Of a DNA stretch of 20,389 bases, positions 6,917-12,538 are shown one piece after another. Source of the stretch: a virus. Under the pieces are notes generated by a model that worked only from the letters and a program-made list of their open reading frames with translations, was not told the DNA's origin and made no database searches. The DNA is taken from positions 1 to 20,389 of IMG/VR virus record IMGVR_UViG_3300017598_000090. One strand, written 5' to 3'. Both the position numbers and the translations under genes were made by a program. Within the stretch, counting starts at the first letter, position 1. The number at the start of each line of letters is the position of its first letter.

Positions 6917-7561
6917 CTATCCTCCAATAAATTGAGCCAATGAAGGCTCTACAAAACACCTTGGCTTAACGATCTTGCCAAGACCATCTTCTGCCCTGAA
7001 CACATAGTGTCCATCAACAATAGTTTCGACAACACCGTCATACTTAGAGTGTATATCAAACCATTCTAAGTCAGCTACCAACTCGAAGTCATCTACGATT
7101 GGAAACTTACTGAAATTACTTATTACCACATTGTTATATGACTTCTTAAGGTCGAAGTCGAACAACACGCTTGTCTGGATAATCAACTCACAGACTGTGC
7201 GATACTTCTTATCAGATGTAAGAGCATATACTTGAGTATATAAGTCTTCTAACGTATACCCTGTATCTACTAACTCATGATCCATGCCGCCAATATCAAT
7301 TGTGCCACCATTAATATCACTATTAATAAACCATGCGAACACACCTACAAATAGTATATCACAAAGAGCATCTACTGTCTCTACCTTATCATTATCATCT
7401 AACGCATCACGTAACTCTTGGACTTCTTCAAGTAGGAGTCTGTGCTGCAAGTCTTTACGCTGTTGTGAGAAGTCAAACTCACCACCCATTGCGATCTTAT
7501 TCCACGATAGAGTATGCTCTACCGATTTCTCTAAATCTAAATCTCTTCTGAGAAAACTCAT
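6917..7561 (-). CDS. MazG-like NTP pyrophosphohydrolase
   Basis: With the start at 7561 (SD AAAGAGG upstream; the longer frame would begin inside the tRNA-Ile gene), the 214-residue protein shows the all-alpha NTP pyrophosphatase metal-binding pattern. EEVQE (45-49) supplies ExxE, and ETVDALCD (61-68) supplies ExxD twelve residues later. Members hydrolyse (d)NTPs or ppGpp-like nucleotides to monophosphates. In phages they are thought to adjust nucleotide pools or the stringent response. A second helical region (NNVVISNFSKFP, about 150-161) and a beta-rich C-terminus follow. It fits beside the reductase in a nucleotide-metabolism group. Confidence 0.78.
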   Translation of the reverse strand: MSFLRRDLDLEKSVEHTLSWNKIAMGGEFDFSQQRKDLQHRLLLEEVQELRDALDDNDKVETVDALCDILFVGVFAWFINSDINGGTIDIGGMDHELVDTGYTLEDLYTQVYALTSDKKYRTVCELIIQTSVLFDFDLKKSYNNVVISNFSKFPIVDDFELVADLEWFDIHSKYDGVVETIVDGHYVFRAEDGLGKIVKPRCFVEPSLAQFIGG

Positions 7562-7586
7562 GTAATACCTCTTTGTATTATTAATT

Positions 7587-7661
7587 TGGTACTCGGAGCA
7601 TGATTCGAACATTCGACCTTCCGCTTATCAAGCAGATGCACTACCGCTTTGCTATCCGAGC
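7587..7661 (-). tRNA. tRNA-Ile (anticodon GAT)
   Basis: Read leftward, GCTCGGA pairs with TCCGAGT as the acceptor stem (one G-T pair). The D arm is GCA...TGC with GG in the loop. The anticodon arm is TCTGC-TTGATAA-GCGGA with GAT at positions 34-36. The T arm is GAATG-TTCGAAT-CATGC with one mismatch. The 3' end is encoded as ACCA. All arms are present, so it is probably functional. Confidence 0.88.
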
Positions 7662-7859
7662 GTAAATTTGATCGTGGACACAGGAAGCATACGCTCATGA
7701 AACGGCAACCATTACCCTGTGATCCACTATTGCTGACCTTCTCGACCAATAAGAAGTAGGTTTTGTTCGGTAACTGAAACCGCTAAGCCAATCACATGCT
7801 TGCCAGATTTTCCCTTACGCTGGCCTTAATAGGGTCACATCAACAAATCTTCCTAACAT
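7662..7859. other. Non-coding gap between two tRNA genes, with a long hairpin
   Basis: No gene is supported in these 198 bases. TGGA plus CACAGG (7675-7684) pairs with CCTGTG plus TCCA (7716-7726), giving ten base pairs with one bulged A around a 31-base loop. On the leftward strand a T-arm-like hairpin (CGGT-TTCAGTT-ACCG) lies near 7770-7785, with partial acceptor complementarity (TTTGTT/AACAAA). A D or anticodon arm of normal size cannot be drawn. It may be decayed tRNA sequence. Confidence 0.4.
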
Positions 7860-7936
7860 TGGTGCTCAGTGGTAGAATCAAACTACCTCAGTCCTCTGTG
7901 TAAGAGAGGCGCAATCCCACTCTGCTTCAACCGAGC
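7860..7936 (-). tRNA. tRNA-Val (anticodon TAC)
   Basis: The acceptor stem is GCTCGGT/ACTGAGC with one G-T pair. The anticodon arm is CCTCT-CTTACAC-AGAGG with TAC at 34-36. The T arm is GGTAG-TTTGATT-CTACC, fully paired. The 3' end ACCA is encoded. The D arm is slightly irregular (GCA...TGC, one extra base before it). The next 83 bases up to the coiled-coil gene hold only a small hairpin (CCTAC/GTAGG, 7 nt loop). Confidence 0.85.
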
Positions 7937-8019
7937 TAAATACGGAGAATCTTTTTAAGCCAGCTCTGTAACTGACGACCTACTTAGAGTGTAGGAGGTG
8001 TTCTCGAACCTAATACGCT

Positions 8020-8625
8020 CTACTTCACACCACTAACATTGATTGTTGGCTGCGATTGGTTTGCAGACATCTCAACACGTGCGGTACGTTCAGCTTCTAA
8101 CATTTGCTTCAAGCTTGCTACAGACTCTTCCAAGTAACCAACCTTGTTAGATAGTGCTGCATTGTTAGCTTTCAACTCAGCAGTTTCTACAGCGTGTGCA
8201 GATTGCAAGTTAGCCTTAATAGCGTTAGTTGTTACAGCAGCATTCTTCTCAGCTTGAGATACAGCAGCTTCGATAGCAACAGTATTATCTTCTTGTGCAT
8301 CAACTAACTCTTGACTTAAGTCTGACAAGTCTGTCTTGCTGATTGTTGCTAAACCACGCTTCTGCATAAGGCTTGCTACAACATTATCTTCATTCTCAAC
8401 AATACGAATCTTCAAGTCAGCTTTTGCTTGACGCTCAGTCTCAGCAATAGTCACTTCAATAGCACCTAACTCAGAAGTCTTTTGCTCAATATCACCAGCA
8501 AGACCTTCACTAATCGTAGTTAGACCAACTAGGTCTGTAACGATCTTCTGTACATCACCAGCAACTTTAGTTAAAGCTTTGGTTGAACGATCTACTTGTG
8601 TTACTACTTTCTTTACTTCACTCAT
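8020..8625 (-). CDS. Coiled-coil protein, 201 aa
   Basis: The sequence is almost entirely helical and rich in Ala, Glu, Lys, Gln and Thr, with heptad-like Leu/Val spacing (for example VGYLEESVASLKQMLEAERTAR near 160-180). It has no Cys, no membrane span and a disordered Gln/Pro-rich end. A GGAGGG ribosome site precedes the ATG. The shared phage promoter at 8752-8793 lies upstream and would make it the first large gene of its unit, with the tRNAs following. It is probably an elongated oligomer, either a scaffold-like or virion-associated protein or a DNA-organising protein. I do not recognise the family. Confidence 0.65.
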   Translation of the reverse strand: MSEVKKVVTQVDRSTKALTKVAGDVQKIVTDLVGLTTISEGLAGDIEQKTSELGAIEVTIAETERQAKADLKIRIVENEDNVVASLMQKRGLATISKTDLSDLSQELVDAQEDNTVAIEAAVSQAEKNAAVTTNAIKANLQSAHAVETAELKANNAALSNKVGYLEESVASLKQMLEAERTARVEMSANQSQPTINVSGVK

Positions 8626-8719
8626 ATAATACCCTCCACAGGCTGTTAATTAAACTTTTCACGTCTTTCAATTTGGTGTCCAGTTATGGTGTTGCACCAC
8701 AATGACAAAAGTCGTTCAA

Positions 8720-8839
8720 TCAGTCTTCACAGTACACGCAGTCTGCTACACTGTTCATAAGATCATTATTGTCTGTTTCTGATGTATTGTCAATAGTTTC
8801 ATCAACAATATTTTCATTTTCTGTTACGTCGTCTGTCAT
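8720..8839 (-). CDS. Small acidic protein, 39 aa, with a CxxC motif
   Basis: An ATG at 8839-8837 sits eight bases after an excellent SD (GGAGGG, 8853-8848) and opens a 39-codon frame ending at 8720. The product is very acidic (MTDDVTENENIVDETID at the start) and ends CVYCED, so it could bind a metal. The shared phage promoter lies inside this frame. Part of the sequence (SETDNNDLM) is therefore dictated by the promoter DNA, and the same residues recur in the small frame at 10695-10787. The ribosome site argues for real translation. Confidence 0.55.
   Translation of the reverse strand: MTDDVTENENIVDETIDNTSETDNNDLMNSVADCVYCED
8752..8793 (-). promoter_or_regulatory. Shared phage promoter element, copy 1
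   Basis: Read leftward: TTGACA (8793-8788), 17-base spacer, AATAAT (8770-8765), then GATCTTATGA. It shares the 19-base string GACAATAATGATCTTATGA exactly with the copy at 10721-10762. It lies upstream of the coiled-coil gene and the tRNA genes. Confidence 0.7.
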
Positions 8840-8871
8840 AATTATATCCCTCCAAGGATTATTGTAAAAAT

Positions 8872-8954
8872 TGGTCGGGGCGGAAGGATTCGAACCTTCG
8901 AACTCTGTTTACCGACGTGAAAGGCCGATGTATTAACCCAGATACGAGTGGGAG
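8872..8954 (-). tRNA. Chimeric tRNA-Glu-like gene (anticodon TTC), probably defective
   Basis: The 5' part is clearly Glu-like: a D arm GTAT-CTGGGTTA-ATAC and an anticodon arm TCGGC-CTTTCAC-GTCGG. The 3' part has its own good T arm (GAAGG-TTCGAAT-CCTTC), acceptor strand CGCCCCG, discriminator A and encoded CCA. The 5' acceptor strand (CTCCCAC) does not pair with CGCCCCG, and twelve bases instead of about five separate the anticodon and T stems. TTCGAA occurs twice, nine bases apart, in the overlap. It looks like two tRNA genes joined at their conserved T-loop sequence. A promoter-like element starts 41 bases upstream. Confidence 0.6.
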
Positions 8955-8963
8955 ATTGTGCCG

Positions 8964-9000
8964 TACTAACAGTTTAACCGATTCCCAGTTAAACTGTCAA
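8964..9000 (-). promoter_or_regulatory. Second shared promoter element, inside an inverted repeat
   Basis: Read leftward: TTGACA (9000-8995), 18-base spacer, TAAACT (8976-8971), then GTTAGTA. The same TTAAACTGTTAGTA string occurs at 12144-12157 before the small terminase gene. Here it overlaps a perfect ten-base inverted repeat, ACAGTTTAAC/GTTAAACTGT (8969-8978 and 8988-8997), which could be an operator. It points into the chimeric tRNA. Confidence 0.55.
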
Positions 9001-9003
9001 GTT

Positions 9004-9204
9004 TTATTTACCTAATGTGTCTTCACTAATGTATCCAGTGATAATACCCATCGGCCATAAAGGTATACCAATACCTCGTACAACCTCACACTTAGTCGAT
9101 GGATTGGCTTGAAAATCACAATCTACGAACTTCACGATGTTTGCTAGATATCCACCAACACAAGCCAGTATCAAAAATACCACAAATAAACTGCCTGATT
9201 TCAT
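9004..9204 (-). CDS. Small membrane protein, 66 aa
   Basis: The N-terminus MKSGSLFVVFLILACVGGYL is a membrane span or uncleaved signal. A second, shorter hydrophobic segment lies near residues 45-58 (GIGIPLWPMGIITGYI). Two Cys residues between them may be periplasmic. A GGAGGAATT ribosome site precedes the ATG, and a sigma70-like promoter lies upstream (9233-9260). The size and one-to-two-span layout would suit a holin or a membrane-acting host-takeover protein, but nothing proves that. No charged C-terminal tail typical of holins is seen. Confidence 0.65.
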   Translation of the reverse strand: MKSGSLFVVFLILACVGGYLANIVKFVDCDFQANPSTKCEVVRGIGIPLWPMGIITGYISEDTLGK

Positions 9205-9232
9205 AATTCCTCCTTCTGATTAATTTAAGGGC

Positions 9233-9281
9233 ATTATACAGACCAGAAACCCTAAGTAAAGCTTTTTCTCAAAGTTTCTGG
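9233..9281 (-). promoter_or_regulatory. Promoter with flanking inverted repeat
   Basis: Read leftward: TTTACT (9260-9255), 16-base spacer, TATAAT (9238-9233), upstream of the small membrane protein. CCAGAAAC (9243-9250) and GTTTCTGG (9274-9281) are an eight-base inverted repeat around the -35 box, so a repressor site or a weak hairpin is possible. The bases after the -10 (GCCCTTAAAT) loosely resemble the shared phage element. Confidence 0.6.
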
Positions 9282-9288
9282 AACTATT

Positions 9289-10302
9289 TTACAGGACGTG
9301 AGCCAATGTAGTCTGCATTTGGTCTTTAGAACGTATGTTCTTACGTCCACGCATCTGCTTACCACAGTCATTACACACATACCCGACAAACTCACTAACG
9401 CCTGTCTTAGTTGTATGACCTGTCTCTGACACATCACTAGAGCCGCAGATAGGACTTATACAACGAGTGTACTCAGTGTCCACATGCGTGACGAACGTTG
9501 GTGAACGCTTATCGTATGGCGCGAGAGCCACATAAACATTCTCAAGGATAGTCACATCTCCAATATTGTACTCTAACATGTGTCTCCACGCTGTTTCATC
9601 ACCAGCAAGGCATCTAGCCCACAGATCAAATCCACCAGTATCAACCTTACTCTCTCCACACAACACTTGAGCTAGATAGTCTAGTTTATTTGAAGAGAAC
9701 ATACCAACTGCTTTTGCAATCAACATTGTGTCGATCAACTTCACTGGCTTGTGAGGCTTAATGCCTAACTGTATTGCTCTGGCTGTCACTTTCTTAATAT
9801 CAAAGCGATTACCATTGTGTGCGACTAACATGTCAGCTTTCTCAAACATGTCCCAGAGGCTTTGTATGACCTCTCTATCGCAACCTTCTTTATTGTCTGG
9901 GTCGAAGCCATGATTCCAACATGAGTCATGATAAATCTTGTCCTCACCAAACCACTTAGCTGCCCAAGTCATTACGAACCAATCTTCTTTGATCATATTG
10001 ATTCCGATGTTCTGCTTAAACAATCCCCAGAAATATCCAAGCATTGGAGAAGTCTCAATATCATAAATCAAAATATTCAACTCATGCTTAGGCTTACCTG
10101 TTTCAATAGCAGCTTCATCCATGTTGTCCCAGATAGTCCAGAACGCATCGTGACCTGATCTAACACGATCTATGAAGTCACCTATAGTTTGCCTTGGATA
10201 GCCTGTCTCTCTTGAGATAACAGCTATTGGCTTCTTGTAAGTCAGACGTGCTTCAGCTATGTAAAACATATCCTTCTCTGTCATACTCGTTTTTCTACCC
10301 AT
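9289..10302 (-). CDS. DEDDy-type 3'-5' exonuclease with HTH-like N-terminus and zinc ribbon
   Basis: The ATG at 10302 was chosen because GGAGGAGG lies nine bases upstream; it overlaps the upstream gene's stop. The 337-residue protein has the RNase H-like exonuclease motifs: IYDIETSP (Asp81, Glu83), AHNGNRFD (163-168, N-x3-F-D) and YNIGDV (Tyr245, Asp249, the Exo III Y-x3-D of DEDDy enzymes). A helix-turn-helix-like segment (about 24-48, ISRETGYPRQTIGDFI) precedes the catalytic core. A zinc ribbon follows it: Cys281, Cys286, Cys310, Cys313. It is expected to trim DNA or RNA 3' ends. No polymerase domain is present, so it may supply proofreading or recombination activity in trans. Confidence 0.85.
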   Translation of the reverse strand: MGRKTSMTEKDMFYIAEARLTYKKPIAVISRETGYPRQTIGDFIDRVRSGHDAFWTIWDNMDEAAIETGKPKHELNILIYDIETSPMLGYFWGLFKQNIGINMIKEDWFVMTWAAKWFGEDKIYHDSCWNHGFDPDNKEGCDREVIQSLWDMFEKADMLVAHNGNRFDIKKVTARAIQLGIKPHKPVKLIDTMLIAKAVGMFSSNKLDYLAQVLCGESKVDTGGFDLWARCLAGDETAWRHMLEYNIGDVTILENVYVALAPYDKRSPTFVTHVDTEYTRCISPICGSSDVSETGHTTKTGVSEFVGYVCNDCGKQMRGRKNIRSKDQMQTTLAHVL

Positions 10303-10702
10303 GGAACATACCTCCTCCACCACTCAATCGTGACAGTTCATCAACCATACCACCCATTCTGGAAGAGTTCATCTTAGCTTCATCACTGGCAAAACCAGAT
10401 GTAATCCACTTACGATCACTACGTTCTTCACCAACAATGCGAAAATTTGTTACTCGATTGCCTTGTAAAGTTGTATGATCACATTTCTCTTCAATAGATA
10501 ATTTGTTATTTAATTTAACACCTAAGAATTTAATAGCCTCAAACAGCTCCTTCTTCTCGATGCGCCCACCATGCTTCGTTACTTTGCCTACCTTGATCTT
10601 GTCGCCCTCACGTTCAATCTCAACCTTGTAACCTACACTCTCCAAATCACTGAAGGAAATGGTACGATAAATCGTATGATCTCTCTCATTGGAATCAGTC
10701 AT
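10295..10702 (-). CDS. Hypothetical protein with Gly-rich tail, 135 aa
   Basis: This is an unrecognised soluble protein. The N-terminal half (about 10-70) alternates charged beta-like stretches (YKVEIEREGDKIKVGKV). The end is flexible and Gly/Met-rich (MGGMVDELSRLSGGGGMFHG). The last codons hold the ribosome site of the exonuclease gene, so the Gly-rich tail is partly shaped by that GGAGGAGG string. The shared phage promoter (10721-10762) would begin transcription about 25 bases before this ATG, making it the first full gene of the unit. Confidence 0.6.
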   Translation of the reverse strand: MTDSNERDHTIYRTISFSDLESVGYKVEIEREGDKIKVGKVTKHGGRIEKKELFEAIKFLGVKLNNKLSIEEKCDHTTLQGNRVTNFRIVGEERSDRKWITSGFASDEAKMNSSRMGGMVDELSRLSGGGGMFHG

Positions 10703-10787
10703 TAATATTTCTCTGTGTTGTTATCATAAGATCATTATTGTCCGATTCTTGAACAGTGTCAAGCTTTTGATTAAATACTACATTCAT
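10695..10787 (-). CDS. Possible 30-aa protein spanning the promoter
   Basis: An ATG at 10787-10785 lies nine bases after GAGGTGG and opens a 30-codon frame that ends at 10695, overlapping the next gene start by a few bases. Its middle (QESDNNDLM) matches the small frame at 8720-8839, because both read through the same promoter sequence. It also overlaps the end of the 75-aa gene upstream. Translation is plausible but unproven. Confidence 0.35.
   Translation of the reverse strand: MNVVFNQKLDTVQESDNNDLMITTQRNIND
10721..10762 (-). promoter_or_regulatory. Shared phage promoter element, copy 2
   Basis: Read leftward: TTGACA (10762-10757), 17-base spacer ending ATCGGAC, AATAAT (10739-10734), then GATCTTATGA. 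It stands at the head of the 135-aa protein and exonuclease genes. It is very close to the + strand copy at 20336-20376, which shares ATCGGAC and ATAATGATCTTAT. Confidence 0.7.
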
Positions 10788-10998
10788 TTTCATGTTCCAC
10801 CTCTATTCCACATTGGTTATACACGTCAGCATCCCCACCAGATGATGTCTGATAGTTTGAACTGAACCTCCACAGCCGATACTCCTCCACAGTCTTACAG
10901 TGCTCTGCACGATAGTCCTTTGGAATACAGCCCAACTGTTCACTGGCAGCAAGACCCTTTGTACGGTCTGTACCATGAACCCCTTCGATCAACTCCAT
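10771..10998 (-). CDS. Hypothetical small protein, 75 aa
   Basis: The frame is open to 11037, but the likely start is the ATG at 10998. AAGGAG lies just upstream, and the promoter at 11028-11056 would begin transcription near 11021, after the earlier ATG. The product is soluble with three Cys and several Glu/His residues, ending QCGIEVEHENECSI. I recognise no family. It is the first gene of the leftward arm next to the origin-like region, a place where phages often put early host-takeover genes. Confidence 0.6.
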   Translation of the reverse strand: MELIEGVHGTDRTKGLAASEQLGCIPKDYRAEHCKTVEEYRLWRFSSNYQTSSGGDADVYNQCGIEVEHENECSI

Positions 10999-11027
10999 AA
11001 AATTCTCCTTGTTATGATTTGAGATGG

Positions 11028-11056
11028 AGTATTGCACACCAAATAGTTGATGTCAA
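11028..11056 (-). promoter_or_regulatory. Sigma70-like promoter at the head of the leftward arm
   Basis: TTGACA (11056-11051), 17-base spacer, AATACT (11033-11028). It lacks the GATCTTATRA extension of the shared elements, so it may be a plain host-type early promoter. Confidence 0.6.
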
Positions 11057-11244
11057 ACCTAACGATAAAATAAACTAAAAGAATGTTTTCTTATCACTCC
11101 TTGACATAAGTAGCAAGTTCGTTTAATATTGATCGTATATGGGTAGTGGCAAGCATTACTTAATTCAACTTCTCCGAGCAGTTGACCATTAGCAAGACGC
11201 TTAAGAGAGACATGTCGAAGGTTAATTATAACGCCAATCACTCA

Positions 11245-11480
11245 CCGACTTAAGTGTAAGCCCAAGAAGAATACCGATGGGGCAACTGAATTCTAAAGAC
11301 CAAACAGCGGTTGGACTCGTCAAAGCGAGGAAGGTGGTCGAGCTAATACAACTTTGATAGTTATTAGCTACCGATGGTTCGTACCGATGGCTCCAAGCTG
11401 GTAAGCGTACTAAGGTAAAAGGTCTTATTAACTCCTTAATTGGGGTTGGGATTCTTTTACCTTAAATTCCCCCAATTCAC
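11245..11480. other. Structured non-coding region with a triplicated 9-mer
   Basis: No gene is seen from about 11057 to 11894. Here TACCGATGG occurs at 11272, 11369 and 11382. Several hairpins follow one another: CCAA/TTGG (11300-11314), CTCG/CGAG (11316-11329), both inside GACCA/TGGTC (11298-11302 and 11335-11339), then AGCTAAT plus AACT pairing with AGTT plus ATTAGCT (11341-11369). AAGGTAAAAG (11412-11421) pairs perfectly with CTTTTACCTT (11454-11463) around an inner helix (11430-11435 with 11442-11447). AATTGGGG (11438-11445) can instead pair with CCCCAATT (11470-11477), which excludes that inner helix. It could be a structured RNA or part of an origin; the strand is unknown. Confidence 0.5.
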
Positions 11481-11499
11481 CCTCTGGTAATATAAAAAC

Positions 11500-11760
11500 C
11501 CAATACAATCATACAGATATATATTCATACAGATTGCGAAGCAATACTGGTGTCTGTGTGATATGTGTAAAAGTCTTATTAAGGACTGATTGGGTTTAGA
11601 CTGATCTATGCGACTTATGCACATATCCACAGATTATATTTTGTGTGTTATGTGGGTAAGTGCAGCATGCTCTCTCAGGTTAGTAACTATCTATCGCACT
11701 TATCCATCATATCCACAACTCCTACTCTCCTATTAAATAATTTCATTTATTTTGCCTTAC
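11500..11760. other. Candidate replication origin: DnaA-box-like cluster, direct repeats and AT-rich DNA
   Basis: TTATGCACA (11615-11623) fits the DnaA box TTATNCACA. ATATCCACA (11623-11631 and 11709-11717), TTATCCATC (11700-11708) and TGTGGGTAA on the other strand (11651-11659) are one or two changes from it. Just before them are TCATACAGAT repeated at 11509 and 11525, and the inverted repeat ATTGC-GAA-GCAAT (11533-11545), which contains GCGAAGC, a sequence known to form an unusually stable DNA mini-hairpin. An AT-rich stretch follows at 11730-11755. The region lies between divergent arms, a usual place for an origin. Confidence 0.55.
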
Positions 11761-11764
11761 CCTA

Positions 11765-11805
11765 TTGACAGACTACGAAAACTGGTCTATAGTTGATCTT
11801 ATAAG
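11765..11805 (+). promoter_or_regulatory. Shared phage promoter element, copy 3, head of the virion arm
   Basis: TTGACA (11765-11770), 17-base spacer, TATAGT (11788-11793), T, then GATCTTATAAG (11795-11805). It includes the palindrome CTTATAAG. It is the only obvious strong promoter before the + strand genes until 12122. Confidence 0.75.
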
Positions 11806-11840
11806 GGTTGAGGAATCCTTGTGTTAAGTGTATTTGTTTT

Positions 11841-11865
11841 GCCCAGTTCCGCACTGGGCTTTTTT
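11841..11865 (+). terminator. Intrinsic terminator in the leader of the virion operon
   Basis: GCCCAGT (11841-11847) pairs perfectly with ACTGGGC (11853-11859) around a five-base loop, followed by six T. It lies about 40 bases after the expected start of the 11765 promoter and before the first + strand gene. Most transcripts would therefore end as a leader RNA of about 65 nt unless terminator readthrough is arranged. Confidence 0.9.
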
Positions 11866-11894
11866 ATGTCCAACAACTAACAGGAAAACTCAGC

Positions 11895-12101
11895 ATGAGT
11901 AGATGCAGAGCCTGCAACATAGAACTCTCAGAAGGTGATCTTTTGCGTAAAGCTAAAGATTGGGATTATTGCTCAGAATGTCGCAACCAATCAACTAAAA
12001 AATATCATGCCAGTGATAAAGAGTATGATCACCAGACACTAACTAATATCCAATTCGATGGTAGTCCATTGTCAGTAGAGCTGGGACATACAGCTGATTA
12101 A
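11895..12101 (+). CDS. Small zinc-finger protein, 68 aa
   Basis: The ATG at 11895 has AGGA nine bases upstream; a longer frame back to 11808 would run through the terminator and is not used. The protein starts MSRCRACNIELSEGDLLRK and carries two CxxC knuckles (Cys4/Cys7 and Cys26/Cys29). Short proteins of this type are common in tailed phages and are probably zinc-binding. Being first in the virion operon, just past a terminator, it could be a regulator, but that is inference. Confidence 0.75.
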   Translation: MSRCRACNIELSEGDLLRKAKDWDYCSECRNQSTKKYHASDKEYDHQTLTNIQFDGSPLSVELGHTAD

Positions 12102-12121
12102 TAATTAATTATAATTAGTGC

Positions 12122-12157
12122 TTGACAAAATATGAAGAATGCCTTAAACTGTTAGTA
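12122..12157 (+). promoter_or_regulatory. Second shared promoter element before the small terminase gene
   Basis: TTGACA (12122-12127), 17-base spacer, TAAACT (12145-12150), GTTAGTA. The 14-base string TTAAACTGTTAGTA (12144-12157) recurs on the other strand at 8964-8977, also downstream of TTGACA. The -10 match to the sigma70 consensus is only moderate. Confidence 0.55.
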
Positions 12158-12190
12158 TAGATAGTATAAACTTATTACAGGTAACCAAGC

Positions 12191-12538
12191 ATGGCAGGTA
12201 TTTCAAGAGATGCACGTAAAGTTAATCGCGCACAGTCTGCTTATGATAACGGTATTGATAAGTTTCTTGATATCATCGAAGGTCTCAATGATGAGATTCC
12301 AGAAATCTACGATATCATGATAGGTTACTCGAAGGGCAGAAGTGAACCTAAGTACGATATAACATCACAACAATACAGCGCACTTAAAGATCAATTCAAC
12401 TTGTGGAAGAGTAATCTTCGTGAGCCAGATAAAGTGTTAGCACATATTAATGAAGAATTGCGAAAGAAGCACAACTCAAGTAGTGTGGATAGCGCAGGCT
12501 CTAATAAACCCAAATTAGCAGTGTTCAAATCTCAATAG
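12191..12538 (+). CDS. Probable small terminase subunit
   Basis: The 115-residue, mostly helical protein precedes the large terminase, which is the standard place for the small subunit that recognises phage DNA and loads the packaging motor. It has an N-terminal basic segment (RDARKVNRAQSAYD), a central helical region, a segment FNLWKSNLREPDKVL, and a flexible basic tail. No clear helix-turn-helix can be named by eye. The assignment rests on size, composition and position. Unusually, about 370 bases separate its stop from the large subunit start. Confidence 0.65.
   Translation: MAGISRDARKVNRAQSAYDNGIDKFLDIIEGLNDEIPEIYDIMIGYSKGRSEPKYDITSQQYSALKDQFNLWKSNLREPDKVLAHINEELRKKHNSSSVDSAGSNKPKLAVFKSQ

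Noticed and set aside
7937-8019. tRNA-Arg(TCT)-like hairpin CCTAC-ACTCTAA-GTAGG on the - strand
   Set aside because: Position 33 would be C, the D and T arms do not fit, and no acceptor stem pairs.
8687-8699. TGGTG-TTG-CACCA hairpin as a terminator
   Set aside because: No U-run follows on either strand and the stem is short.
8969-8997. Ten-base inverted repeat as a terminator for the small membrane gene
   Set aside because: No T-run follows in the leftward direction, and it overlaps promoter boxes, so an operator is more likely.
9928-10158. Rightward 76-aa frame and similar + strand frames in the left arm
   Set aside because: They lie opposite well-supported - strand genes, lack ribosome sites and show no recognisable motifs.
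11059-11241. 60-aa GTG-start frame on the - strand
   Set aside because: It has no clear ribosome site and lies upstream of the promoter at 11028-11056. A perfect TCAACT/AGTTGA hairpin runs through it. A CYLC motif alone is not enough.
11808-11894. N-terminal extension of the zinc-finger gene from a TTG at 11808
   Set aside because: It would translate across the terminator hairpin. The ATG at 11895 has its own ribosome site and starts with the zinc-binding motif.
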